Shown here piece after piece: positions 22,390-33,010 of a stretch of 64,000 bases of DNA. The first letter of the stretch is position 1. Each line of letters starts with the position of its first letter. The translations under genes were made by a program, and so were the position numbers. The notes below the pieces were generated by a model, which made no database searches, was not told the origin of the DNA, and saw only the letters and a list, made by a program, of their open reading frames with translations. This stretch comes from Achatina immaculata. Lineage: Eukaryota; Mollusca; Gastropoda; Stylommatophora; Achatinidae. Location of the stretch: the NCBI GenBank assembly GCA_009760885.1, contig CM019704.1:13623803-13687802 (forward strand). The letters are read 5' to 3'.

Positions 22390-24760
22390 TTATCACATCA
22401 CGTCTAAGATGAGGCAGAGAAGTTCTAACACATCACATGTAAGATGAGGCAGAGAAGTTCTAATACATCACATGTAAGATGAGGCAGATAAGTTCTAACA
22501 CATCATATGTAAGATGAGGCAGAGAAGTTCTAACACATCACATGTAAGATGAGGCAGAGAAGTTCTAACACATCACATGTAAGATGAGGCAGAGAAGTTC
22601 TAACACATCACATGTAAGATCTTCTTCGTTCGCTTCTACCATCAAGACCGCCCTGTGATCCTACTGAATTTAGGCCTGTGGTCCTCGTTAAGTCCTGTGG
22701 TCCCCGAAAGGACCACATGAGATCCCCGAGAGGACCACAAGAGTATTGCAGGGCTTGAGCCTGTATTCTTGGTGGGTCTCAGAAGCGGGACTGCGTGACA
22801 CCATGGTTTTCGTTGGACCAGTTTAGTCTAGAGTTGGACTTTCTCACCGGAAAACCTCGATGTGTTTTGGATATCAGTATATCCCTGCTGGGTGAGAGGT
22901 GGTGGCCCACTCAGGCCAGAGTTGGACTTTCTCACTGGAAAACCTTGACGTGTTTTGAGATACCCGTGTATCACCGCCGGGTGAGAAGTGGTTGCCCATC
23001 CAGTCCTGGACTTTCTCACCGGAAAACCTCAGCGTGATTAGGATATGCGTACATCCCCGCCGGGTGAGAGGTAGTTGCCTATCTAGACTGCCCTGGTCCA
23101 GTGTCTCCGACTTTAGCATTTTGCGGTCGTGGCCACTACCCTTCCTAGTTGTGACCAGGATGGAGCTTTTGTCCAAGAGGATGAATCTTCGCCACTAGTG
23201 ACTTCCCCCCCTGGGTTGAGCCAGTTTAGGCATATTATCCCAGTATAGGCGTGTTTGGGACGTGACCGACTTCTAGAGCAGAGGTACTGTGACATGTGTA
23301 GCCTTAAAGTTTCACCCCTGGTGTGTGCTGGTTTAGGCATATTTCACCAGTATGGGTGTATATCGGGCGTGAGCGACCTCTAGAGTGGAGGTGGTGTGAC
23401 ATGCCTAGCCATCAAGTTTCACCCCTGGTGTATGCCGGTTTAGGCATATTTCACCAGTGTAGTTTCGAACGTGGCTGGCCTCTAGAGCAGAGGAGCCGTA
23501 GTATGTGTAGCTCTCGCAGCAGTACTACTGGACATACCAATTAAACTTCACTTTATCCTTTCCTTCACCTTTTCACATCGGCGCCGAACAGCAACCCTTA
23601 TTTCTTTTCCGCATTTTCTTCCTTGACTGGGAGGAGCTTCACTCCACGTGCGGCATCCACAGAGCCTCACCAGCAGTTTTAACCTCTGGGTTAAGCTGGT
23701 TCAGGCATTTCACTCGATATGAGCGCACTTAGGACGTGGCCGACCTCCAGACCAGAGGTGCAGTGATTTGACTGTTTGCTTCATTTTATCCTTTCAACCA
23801 CCTTTTCCGCAGTGGTACCGTGCAGCAACCCCATTTGCACCTTTCTTCATTGGCCAGGAGGAGCACCGCTCCACGCACGGCAGCTGAAGAATCTCGCCAG
23901 CAGCGGACATGTAAGATGAGGCAGAGAAGTTCTAACACATCACACGTAAGATGAGGCAGATAAGTGCAAACACATCACATGTAAGATGAACCAGAGAAGT
24001 TCTAACACATCACATGTAAGATGAACCAGAGAAGTTCTAACACATCACATGTAAGATGAGGCAGATAAGTGCAAACACATCACATGTAAGATGAACCAGA
24101 TAAGTTCTAACACATCACATGTAAGATGAGGCAGATAAGTGCAAACACATCACATGTAAGATGAACCAGAGAAGTTCTAACACATCACATGTAAGATGAG
24201 GCAGATAAGTGCAAACACATCACATGTAAGATGAGCCTGAGAAATTCTAACACATCATATCTAAGATGAGCCTGAGAAATTCTAACACATCACATCTAAG
24301 ATGAGCCTGAGAAATTCTAACACATCACATGTAAGATGAGGCAGATAAGTGCAAACACATCACATGTAAGATGAGCCTGAGAAATTCTAACACATCACAT
24401 GTAAGATGAGGCAGAGAAATTCTAACATCACATCTATGATGAGCCTGAGAAATTCTAACAAATCACATGTAAGATGAGCCTGAGAAATTCTAACACATCA
24501 CATCTAAGATGAGCCTGAGAAATTCTAACACATCACATCTAAGATGAGGCAGAGAAATTCTAACACATCACATCTAAGATGAGGCAGAGAAGTTCTAACA
24601 CATCACATCTAAGATGAGGCAGAGAAGTTCTAACACATCACATCTAAGATGAGGCAGAGAAGTTCTAACACATCACATCTAATATGAGGCAGAGAAGTTC
24701 TAACACATCACATCTAAGATGAGCCTGAGAAATTCTGACATGTCACATGTAAGATGAGCA
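22390..24760. repeat. 35-bp satellite array, interrupted
   Basis: Unit of 35 bp built around cacatcacatgtaagatgag. About 6-7 units at 22390-22620 and about 24 units at 23907-24755. Variants differ in the middle: gaggcagagaagttct, gaggcagataagtgca, gaaccagagaagttct and gagcctgagaaattct. From about 23930 to 24360 the gtgca and ttcta types often alternate, giving a 70-bp higher-order period. The array is split by the 22621-23906 insertion. Confidence 0.92.
22621..23906 (-). mobile_element. 1.29-kb modular retroelement in the satellite
   Basis: Non-satellite block flanked by acatgtaagat at 22610-22620 and 23907-23917, an 11-bp duplication of the satellite unit. Read on the minus strand it ends in gcgaacgaagaag, the same terminus as the I-clade LINE at 32274-32911, so it probably moves by that machinery. 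Internally it is repetitive: three ~85-100 bp modules (ctttctcaccggaaaacctc) at 22834-23085 and about four ~110-bp modules with gacctctagag and ggtttaggcatattt at 23210-23500 and near 23690. A second copy in opposite orientation lies at 61640-62745. Short frames (ending VATTAKC and starting [11 protein letters not shown]) are kept in both copies, but coding is unproven. Confidence 0.65.
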
Positions 24761-24769
24761 AGACTTGTC

Positions 24770-25540
24770 AGAAGTTTTTCAGATTTGATTTTTTTAGCCT
24801 ACATGTGTGAGAGAGAAAAAGAGGAGTAACTGCTACTGTGTTCTCACTATATCAGTGTTATTTAGCGATGTAATGCTTCATTTTATCTTAGAAGATAGTC
24901 TTGGAGCTAATCAGTTGTGATAGAAATTGTATAGCATCATTTTTATTGTCTAAGAACCACTGTTATTTGAGTGCTTACTGTTAGAAAGAAGCTTTTATGA
25001 TTAAGCGTATTACTTGAGTGGTTTGCTAAAGATCTTTCAACTTTGGCTCATTTCCTTATTGGTGAGCCTTTTCTCCAACACACATTTTCACTTAGATGTG
25101 TTTAAAATAGTGAAACACCTCCCCCCCTTTTTATGTTTATTTGTTTGTTTATGTCTTGTATACTTGATGGTTCAGTCCTGAACAAAACCCATCCTGTCAT
25201 TTAAGTTAAGTTTGATGTCACACTCTCTTGACAAGCGATGGAGAGGTCACATAACTGTGAAGTTGATAAAAGCCCTTTGAGTAATCTTATAAAGTGGAGA
25301 ATATGAAATAAACTTTGTTGGCACTTTCTGTAAAAGAAGACAGTTTTAAAGCAGGCAGATATGTTGTGGGTTTGTACCAAGCATCCTGTTTGCTGGACAG
25401 CTCTTCTGCCAGTGTTGGTTTTCATATAAGTTATAAGTGAGCTGAAAAGAAGAGAAAAATCTTTAATTTTACAGAATTATTTTTTAAATAGAAAATTCTG
25501 TTGTGAGAAAGTCTATAGCAGAATCTGTGTCCATTGTTTG
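24770..25540. other. Non-coding stretch
   Basis: No gene or repeat recognised; AT-rich with short homopolymers. Confidence 0.4.
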
Positions 25541-25780
25541 TTTTGTTGTTTACTGTCCTTCATCATACAGTGTGATTGAGATTTGTTGTTTACTGTCCTT
25601 CATCATACAGTGTGATTGAGATTTGTTGTTTACTGTCCTTCATCATACAGTGTGATTGAGATTTGTTGTTTACTGTCCTTCATCATACAGTGTGATTGAG
25701 ATTTGTTGTTTACTGTCCTTCATCATACAGTGTGATTGAGATTTGTTGTTTACTGTCCTTCATCATACAGTGTGATTGAG
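25541..25780. repeat. 40-bp minisatellite, six copies
   Basis: Unit containing ttgtttactgtccttcatca and cagtgtgattgag, repeated six times with period 40. Units after the first are identical as far as I can read, indicating recent expansion or homogenisation. Confidence 0.95.
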
Positions 25781-25782
25781 AT

Positions 25783-26386
25783 GAGTCATCCATGCAGCAG
25801 CATCAGTCAGGTCAGCATTAGCCAGTTGATTAACATTTCTCATAGCTATAGTTAGCATGACTGGATGAATGCATGTTTAGTAAATAACCTTGTCTTTGTA
25901 TTATCTGCAATGGTTTTAGCTTTTTCTTATCACCTGTAACACAAAAAATGATGACGTGTTAAGTGACATTGTGATCTACATGTTTTATAAACCAATATCT
26001 GTTCATAATACCATAACTGTACATGACAAATCAAATTTTGTCATAAATTTCTTGAGTACATGTATATATTTATTTCATTCTTATGGATAAAGTAGATTAT
26101 GGAAATGTAGATATTTTTTGTAACTGTTATATTACAGATTCAGAATTGATAACTCTTTTCTTCTGTCAGACTTTAGGTGATATTTGGGCATACGTTTTTA
26201 AAACAAATCTCTCTACTTTACAGTTGATGAAAACTTATCATTTGTTTATAAATCTTAGACTAGTAATATTTGCATGAAATGTTCATTATGAGCTTTTTTG
26301 ACAAAGTTGTTTTTGTTAAGCTGTTCAAACCACAGATGAACAATTTATGTGAAATAACTTAGTAGGAAAAAAAAAATGTCATTACT
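25783..26386. other. Non-coding stretch
   Basis: Nothing recognised; AT-rich. Confidence 0.4.
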
Positions 26387-26393
26387 AGTATGA

Positions 26394-26696
26394 ACTGAAC
26401 TGAACAGCTTATTTAAATCTCAACGATTTATAAATGTCTTGAAACTGAACAGACTACGCTGGCTGGGGCATGTAGAAAGAATGGAAGAGAACAGACAAAC
26501 GAAAATGATGTATGCACAAGAGATGAGGGAAACAAGACCAAGGGTTAGACCAAGACAGAGATGGAAAGACAACATAGAAGAGGATATAAAAGAAATTGGT
26601 GTCACCAACTGGAGAGAGAAGATTAGGAATAGAGAGGAATGGAGGCAAACTTTATCTGCACCGATGAGCCTTAATGGCTCGGAAAGCTGAAGAAGA
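26394..26696 (+). mobile_element. LINE C copy 2, short 3' fragment
   Basis: Starts in TELNSLFKS and encodes LNRLRWLGHVERMEENRQ, RQRWKDNIEEDIKEIG and the terminal SLNGSES, then a ctgaagaag tail. agtatga at 26387-26393 and 26697-26703 is a likely 7-bp target duplication. The open frame (83 aa) is uninterrupted. Confidence 0.85.
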
Positions 26697-26703
26697 AGTA
26701 TGA

Positions 26704-27685
26704 TATCTATAAAAATGTTGCAAATAATGAGGCAGAAGTTTCTTTGCAAGAATGAGAAATGGAGAATGTGCATGTAAGAGAGAGATATCATCACAGACAA
26801 ATAAGACTGGGTGATAATGTGCTAGCAACAAGACAGTTTTAGGTGCTGTATTGGCTTGAATAGGTGATCATGTCCTGCCACACATTCCCACCCATGATGC
26901 TGTCACTGAACCTCAGTGCTGATTGTATCCTTTATAGAATGCTGCAAGAGAAATGTTGAAAACTGATTTGACATGTTGTTACCGTGTATTCTGTGAATAC
27001 GGCTTCCTGCAGATTTTGATCAACCATATAACTGATGTAACATGTTTAGAAATGGCTTTGCAAACATAAAAAAATAGTTTGCATGCACTCTGTCAACGTA
27101 ATATCTCAAGTGTTGAAAAACAGTGACGGAACATAAGGAGAGTGGATTTCTGTGCATTTTTATTCAAATATATATTTTGTACATTTTCATTATTTTTTAT
27201 GTATTTTCAGTAATTATGTTTTCATTATGAATATAACTTTATTTTCTCTGTATTTTAATGTTCTGTAATGTATCTCAAAATTTTATTATTTTGTCCACTG
27301 TTTGATGGATTTTCATTTGGTTCCATATTCTATATTCTCATACTTCTTGTGCATTGGGTTCACAAAGATTGTTTTGTTTTTTTTTTACTTGTATCTCAAG
27401 GATAAACTTTTGCTTTCTCCTTTAGTTTTTATGTAAAGCTGTGAAGATTTGTAAATATGAAAGTTTTACATTGTAAAAATTTATTAACTGAGAAGAAATA
27501 TTTTTTGCTCAGTGTAGCAGAAATTTTTTTTTTTTTTCCTTGTTCAACATTCTTTGTAGTTTTGTGTGAGCAGCAGATAAGCTATGATAATGTTTTATGT
27601 GTATAGTCAAATTTGTGTAACAAAAAGCTTGGCAAGAATATGAGAAGAGACAAGTGAGACATTGATAGGAAATTTTGTGTGTACA
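26704..27685. other. Non-coding stretch
   Basis: No gene recognised. Strongly AT-rich with poly-T runs near 27380 and 27522-27537. Confidence 0.4.
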
Positions 27686-27689
27686 ACCC

Positions 27690-28065
27690 TGCAGTGGCTA
27701 GTCCTCTGGGAATCCTTGTAATGGGAGCCTTGCAGTGGTCTGTCCGCTTAATTTCCCTGTAGTTAGGAGCTGTGCAGTGCCCCATCTTCAGTGGATCTCC
27801 CTCATAGATGGGAGCTGTGCAGTGCCCCATCTTCAGTGGATCTCCCTCATAGATGGGAGCTGTGCAGTGGCCCATACTCTGTGGATCCCCCTGTAGCTGG
27901 AAGTCTTGAAGTTGCTGAACCTTGGTGGATCTCCCTGTAGCTGGAAGTCTTGAAGTTACCGAACCTTGGTGGATCTCTCTGTAGCTGGCAGCTGTGCAGT
28001 GGCCTAGTCCCTTCAGCAAGATAATGTTTGGTCCTCTGATCTCCTTGTAGCTGGGACTGGGCTAC
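27690..28065. repeat. 45-bp minisatellite
   Basis: Period 45 (gagctgtgcag at 27767, 27812 and 27857), with variants around gatctccctgtagctgg in the right part; about eight diverged units. Because 45 is a multiple of three, a minus-strand frame (27582-28019) stays open with a 15-residue repeat (MGHCTAPIYEGDPLK). No other evidence for a protein. Confidence 0.85.
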
Positions 28066-28119
28066 TTTTGGTAGTTGATGCCAGTGAAAAGAATCTGGCG
28101 TTGTATCAAGAGAGAACAA

Positions 28120-28850
28120 ATATAAGAACCTTATACTGGTCTTCCAAAGACATATTCTGTATAGGCAAATTCCACAGTTGTGAGGAATTTATCATTCTGT
28201 GTGCTGTTAGCAGGATGCAGCAAGTTTTTTTTTTTCATTAGGAACACTGAAAGAAATGTCTGAGTAAAGTAAAAAAAAAACAACCACAATCAGATACTGT
28301 AATGGTGATGATGAAACAGCTGAACATTTCCAGCCTAAATGGACAAAACTAATTAAAATGTGAATAAAAACTCTTCCAAAACACTCTACAATTCAAAACT
28401 GAACAATTTCTGAGGAGAGCCAAGCTCTTCACCATCAAGAACTTTTGGCTCCTAGACACTGCTAGTACCACTACCAGGAAACACTTAGAAAATGTGGTAG
28501 ATTCTTGATTAGATCTTTATTTGCCAGAACTGATAATGTTAGTTCTTTTGGCTCATGGTCTGGTCTTGTGTAAAGGACAGAAGCAGCTGCTGAGTGATGT
28601 TTATTCACCAACTATAGTACTGTAGTAGCTAACTTGATTCATTTAAAAGATCAAACAAATGCACTTTTCATGAACTCTGCCAGAAATATATGAAGATGCC
28701 ATTAGGAAATTTTTTAGAAGGAACCATTTTGTGTAAAGATATAGTTATCCAATGTCCATGAATGCTTACTTTCATAAAACTAGCGTGCAAAATAACTACA
28801 TGATTTAAATTGTGTATTTTCCTATATCAGTTTTGTCGTTGATACCGAGT
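28120..28850. other. Non-coding stretch
   Basis: Nothing recognised; short poly-T and poly-A runs. Confidence 0.4.
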
Positions 28851-28978
28851 TGAATATATGAGTTTTTTTCCCGTCTTTTTTTTTTTTTTACTTATATCAT
28901 CATGTATTACAGAAGTAATAAAGTATAATTTTATCCACAAAAGGTTATTCTTGTTGTTTTATAACTTGTGTGTATCAG
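28851..28978 (+). repeat. Second copy of the Tigger intron-like insert
   Basis: About 128 bp from tgaatatatgag to tgtgtatcag matching, in inverted orientation, the 130-bp block inside the Tigger transposase (30334-30463). The shared core includes cttctgtaatacatgatgat (rc) and ttatccacaaaaggttattc. It lies ~60 bp outside the left Tigger end. Confidence 0.75.
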
Positions 28979-29229
28979 TACATTTGAGTTTTATTCTGCA
29001 CATTTATTTCCTGCTTTCCTCAGATGACTATAAATATACAGTGGTAGCTCAGGTCACGAACTTAATTCGTTCTTTGACTCTGTTCGCGAACTGAAACAAT
29101 TTTTCCCATTAAAATTAATGCAAATCCAATTAATCTGTTCTTTTTTTTTTATAGATTTATGTGTGGCAAAAATATATAATATAAAATATACAGTATAACT
29201 TTACCTTTGTGGTTGATAGTTGCTGGCAC

Positions 29230-31124
29230 AGGTAGATGGTAGAAGAGGAGGAGGAAGACTACTCCTTCGAAGGAGAGTGTCATTCCATAATGTCAGGCAA
29301 TTGTGTAGGTATTTCTGGTGTTTCTTCTCTTGTTTGTATCCTGGGAAGTGGTTCGATTGCTGGCTCGGTGGCTGGTGTTTTCAGAGATAACGATCCAGAG
29401 ACATTTTTCTTTTTCTTTGTTGGATAATTTTCTGAAAATGGGACATCACATTGTCATTTAAAATGTCCACTGCTCTGCTGGTTACAGTTTTGTTAGGGTG
29501 ATGCTTCTCACTGAAAACCTGCACTTCACTTGCTACAAATTTCTTTGATCTCAGCACTTGAAACATGTACCACCTCTTCCTCCTCCTCTCCTGAGTGCTC
29601 CTCCTGCAAAATTTCATCTGTTCATGTTGCAACTCAACAAGTTCTTCGGTGTTGAGTTCTTATCTGTGGTCCTCCATCACATCCTCATTGACCTCCAAGC
29701 CCAAACTCTTGCCAGTGGTCACAATCTCGTTTACTAGAGTTACATCTGTCTCTATCAGGCACACAACCTGGCCAAAGTCTCCTCCAGGCAGATTGAAACA
29801 TGCGGTTAGAGACATTGTTTCATGACTTGTCAATGAGGTTTATGCAGTGGAGGATATGGAAGTGATCTTTCCAAAAAATCATGCAGGGTCAAATCCGTGT
29901 CGTTGGTCACCTGGAAAAAAGAGCCTTTGTATATGCGTTCTTGAAGTTGGAAGTTACTTGCTGGTCCATGGGCTGGAGGAGAGGAGTGCTGTTAGGAGGC
30001 AGAAATCTGACTTTTATGAAGTTGTATTCAACATCAAGGTCTTCTTCCATACTTAGAGGATGGGCAGGAGCGTTGTCCATAACCAGCAGACACTTAAGGA
30101 GCAAATTATTTCCCTCCAGGTATTTCTTGACAGTTGGCGCAAAAACTTCAGTCAACCACTCTATAAAAAGTAATCTTGTTACCCAAGCCTTGCTATTCGC
30201 TCTCCACAATACCGGAAGTTTACCCTGTAGAACTTTCTTGCTTTTAAAAGCGCGCGGATTTTCAAAGTGGTAAACTAAAAGAGGCTTAATCTTACAATCC
30301 CCACTTGCATTAGCGCACAATAAAAGTGTAAGCCTGATACACACACGTCTTTAAAACAACAAGAATAACCTTTTGTGGATAAAATTATACTTTATTACTT
30401 CTGTAATACATGATGATACAAGTTAAAAAAAAAAGACAGGAAACAAAAACAAAAAAACCTCACATATTCATTGGTTTGTGGCCAGGCAGTGACTTTTCCT
30501 TTTGGGCTATGTCGGTCCTTCTTGAAATTTTTTTCCCAATTAGTCCCGTTTCATCGCAATTAAAAACTTGATGCGGTACGTAACCTTCAGAGTTGATAAA
30601 GTTTGCAAATTCCTTCACGCCTGCTGCCTTTTTGTCCGAACTAGCTGCGTCTCCATGCCTAACAACACTAGGAACTTCAGCTCGTCGACGAAATTTCTCG
30701 AACCAGCCTCTACTTGCTTTAAATTCGTCAACACTAGCATCACTTGTATTCGGCGTTTTCGCCACTAAATCACCGTGCAAAAGTAAAGCCTTCTCCCATA
30801 TTGCAGCCTCGCCAACACTATCTCCAGCAAACTGCTTTTCATTAATCCAAACTGACAATAATTTTTCTACTTTTTTCTAACACTTGAGACCTTTGCTTCG
30901 TTAACACAGTCACTCCTTTAGCCACATCAGCCGTCTTTGGCACATCTTTGTTCTTTAAGATCGTACAGATCGTAGATTTTGGCTATGTCGTACTGCTTGG
31001 CGAGATCAGAAACACGAACAGCATTCTCATGTTTAGTTATTATTTCCTTCTTCGTTTCTACTGTAATATGCTCAGGCTTCTTTACACCACTGTCACTAAC
31101 ACTTTTCACTTTCTTGGGAGCCAT
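29230..31124 (-). pseudogene. Tigger transposase (CENP-B/jerky type), decayed
   Basis: From ATG at 31124: APKKVKSVSDSGVK, then the CENP-B-like helix-turn-helix (ETKKEIITKHENAV, DLAKQYDIAK). A frameshift near 30960 precedes the second DNA-binding part (WFEKFRRRAEVPSVVRHGD) and the DDE domain: FNCDETGL (first Asp), LLVMDNAPAH (second Asp) and QPMDQQ (third, 36 residues later). Between KPMNM and LTLLLCANASG lies a GT-AG bounded 130-bp block; removing it restores the frame. Downstream of about 29907 further stops break the C-terminus. The element is no longer autonomous. Homologous proteins in animals include TIGD and jerky-like genes, but nothing here suggests domestication. Confidence 0.8.
30334..30463 (-). 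other. Intron-like insertion in the Tigger transposase
   Basis: On the minus strand it begins gtgagg and ends gtatcag. Joining the flanks gives an in-frame reading KPMN-M-LTLLLC. Alternatively it is a small insertion with duplicated TA (gaaTAtgtgagg and gtgTAtcagg). The homologous copy at 28851-28978 shows it is a mobile or duplicated sequence. Confidence 0.6.
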
Positions 31125-31636
31125 ACTGAGGGTTAATTTAATGCGAAAAAAGCAAAAAAAAATGTGTATCAAGAACAATGCAACGACAATGTTCACAGTG
31201 CGCAAACCTGAGTACAACTTATGCTGTTCACCAGCCGAAAACATGGCACCAAAGCCATGTTTGTGCGTTCGTGCGCTGAGGGATTGTTCGCGGATCGAGT
31301 CAAAATTTGTTCGGAAATTGTGTTCACGGACCGATTTGTTAGTGACTAGAGGCGTTCGTGACCCGAGGTACCACTTATATATATGTACAATGAAGTTAGT
31401 TTTTAAGGAAAGGTAACATCAACCTGCTGAAGCCCTCCTCTCCTGCCCCACTCTCCCCTCCTCCAACCAAAAAAAAAAATTAAAACACAAAAGTACCAAA
31501 TCACCAACATAACGTTTGGAAGATAAATAATAACTCGAATATATGCAAACAAACTTGACATGGTAAAGGAGTGTGATACATCCACCAAGAATAACTGAAA
31601 AGATAAGCAAAGAGTGTGTGAATATTTTCAGTGGAG

Positions 31637-31874
31637 CATAAACTAGAAAAGAAAGTAGGAACAGCTTTATTAATTAACGAGCACACAATTGTGATGTTTC
31701 GGCGTGAGCCTTTATCATACAAAAACATACAGGACGAAGAAATAGAGAGTGGAGATAAAGTATAAATCAATTAATAAAGCTGTTCCTACTTTCTTCCTAG
31801 TTCATACATTTTGTTATCACAGCTTTACTGCAGTGGTTTCGTGTATAGTTATACACTTATACAATCATTATTCG
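31637..31874 (+). mobile_element. Compact Penelope-like non-autonomous element
   Basis: 238 bp between perfect 14-bp duplications tattttcagtggag (31623-31636 and 31875-31888). Left arm 31639-31764 and a 34-bp inverted right stub (31767-31802), then a ~70-bp tail. It is homologous to both ends of the 53245-54438 element. On the minus strand it carries a hairpin plus GAAAC (ggctcacgccgaaac), like half of a hammerhead ribozyme. Penelope-like elements are known for inverted pseudo-LTRs and hammerhead motifs, hence the tentative name. Confidence 0.6.
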
Positions 31875-32104
31875 TATTTTCAGTGGAGGACCATCTGGTG
31901 AAATGAGTAACGGGGAAGTTCCCAAAGTTCCATTCCTGTCACGCTTTAATAAACTATGACCTTTGCTGCATCTAGGTTAGGTCACTGACTTTCAGTCCCC
32001 AGTCACTTTGAGATATAAATACAAAACTTATTTTATACCCCAATTGATCAAAATTACGTTCCTACAACTGTAATAAAGCTAGACAAAACTTCCTATGGTT
32101 CAGT

Positions 32105-32262
32105 TTTATTAAAAAAGACAGAAAGAGAAGGAGAGTGACAGAAAGTAAGATGATCACGTATAAGCGAATAGAGTGACAGAAAGTAAGATGATCACGTATA
32201 AGCGAATGACATATAACAATCCAATATATCGGCAAATGTATTCTTCAACGACTACAAAAACA
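32105..32262 (+). repeat. Dispersed repeat F, copy 1
   Basis: Shares gacagaaagtaagatg, acgtataagcgaa and a tat-tcggcaaat block with 56590-56770. A 38-bp segment (gagtgacagaaagtaagatg, then atcacgtataagcgaa) is duplicated in tandem. It continues at 32924 after the LINE insertion. No coding content. Confidence 0.6.
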
Positions 32263-32273
32263 ACACAACAGAT

Positions 32274-32911
32274 CTTCTTCTTCTTCTTCGTTCGCATTGT
32301 CTGTCTATACCTGCAGTCCTGTCTCTTGGATAAATTTCACTGTTTTTTGTAACTCATGTATGGAACCGTAGAGCTTATCTTCTTTAGTGGTTTCACTGGG
32401 CCAGTAATTATTTCTCAGTGTCTCATAGTTGGTGCAGTTCTGGAGGATATGTTCCACAGTTTGGGGCACTTGGGCACATGTACATAGATTAGTAGTACCA
32501 ACCTTAAACTTTGTATACATATGACTTCGGAGTCGGGTGTGTCCTGTTCGGAGACGGAAGATGGTGACTTGTTCCTTTCTGTTTAGCATGTGATAGTCAT
32601 CATGTGGTGGTGTTTGTGGCTTCCTGTAGGTTTTTATCATGCTTTTCTTCTGATTATAGGTGATTGGTATGTCTGGTTGCTCCATTTCAGTGCCCTCTTT
32701 GGCCAGATGGTCAGCTTTTTCATTGCCTGGTACCCCACAGTGGGAGGGAATCCATTGCAAAATGACTCCATGCTGTAAGCCAATTTTTGACAAGGTATCC
32801 TTAAGGTCTGGTAGTTTGTTGCACTGAAGAGCTTCCAGTACTGATCTTGCATCTGTGAGAATTACTATAGGACATGTATCAATTCTGGAGTCTGATAGTT
32901 TTTCAACTGCA
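32274..32911 (-). mobile_element. I-clade-type LINE 3' end with RNase H
   Basis: 5' truncated insertion flanked by perfect 12-bp duplications aacacaacagat (32262-32273 and 32912-32923), with a (gaa)n tail at its left, minus-strand 3' end. The frame encodes an RNase H domain: VILTDARSVLEAL, WIPSHCGVPGNEKADHLAKE (catalytic acidic residues visible), then a C-terminal Cys/His cluster (CTCAQVPQTVEHILQNC). RNase H followed by such a cluster is usual for I/Jockey-group LINEs. The frame is open to the stop at 32305, so fairly young. Confidence 0.85.
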
Positions 32912-33010
32912 AACACAACAGATAAAAACACGAAGAACATTTGAACAATTAAACAGTTGGTATCCTTGAAAAACATGCACAAAATATATTTATTAGTAGA
33001 ACCAGTTTCA

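Larger units (their letters stand above)
29039..31375 (-). mobile_element. Tigger/pogo DNA transposon
   Basis: Inverted ends: left cagtggtagctcaggtcacg from 29039; right, read in reverse complement, gtggtacctcgggtcacgaa ending near 31375. This is the usual Tigger-type end. TA flanks at 29037-29038 and 31376-31377. Length 2.34 kb, close to other Tiggers. Transposase on the minus strand. Confidence 0.85.

Noticed and set aside
25541..25780. CRISPR array
   Set aside because: Direct head-to-tail repetition without spacers, in eukaryotic DNA; a minisatellite.
29900..30300. Sense-strand ORF (130 aa) over the Tigger element
   Set aside because: Antisense shadow of the transposase DDE domain on the minus strand.
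31637..31874. Active hammerhead ribozyme on the minus strand
   Set aside because: The catalytic G of the ctgatga box is A, and no convincing stem I or cleavage triplet arrangement was found; kept only as a half motif.
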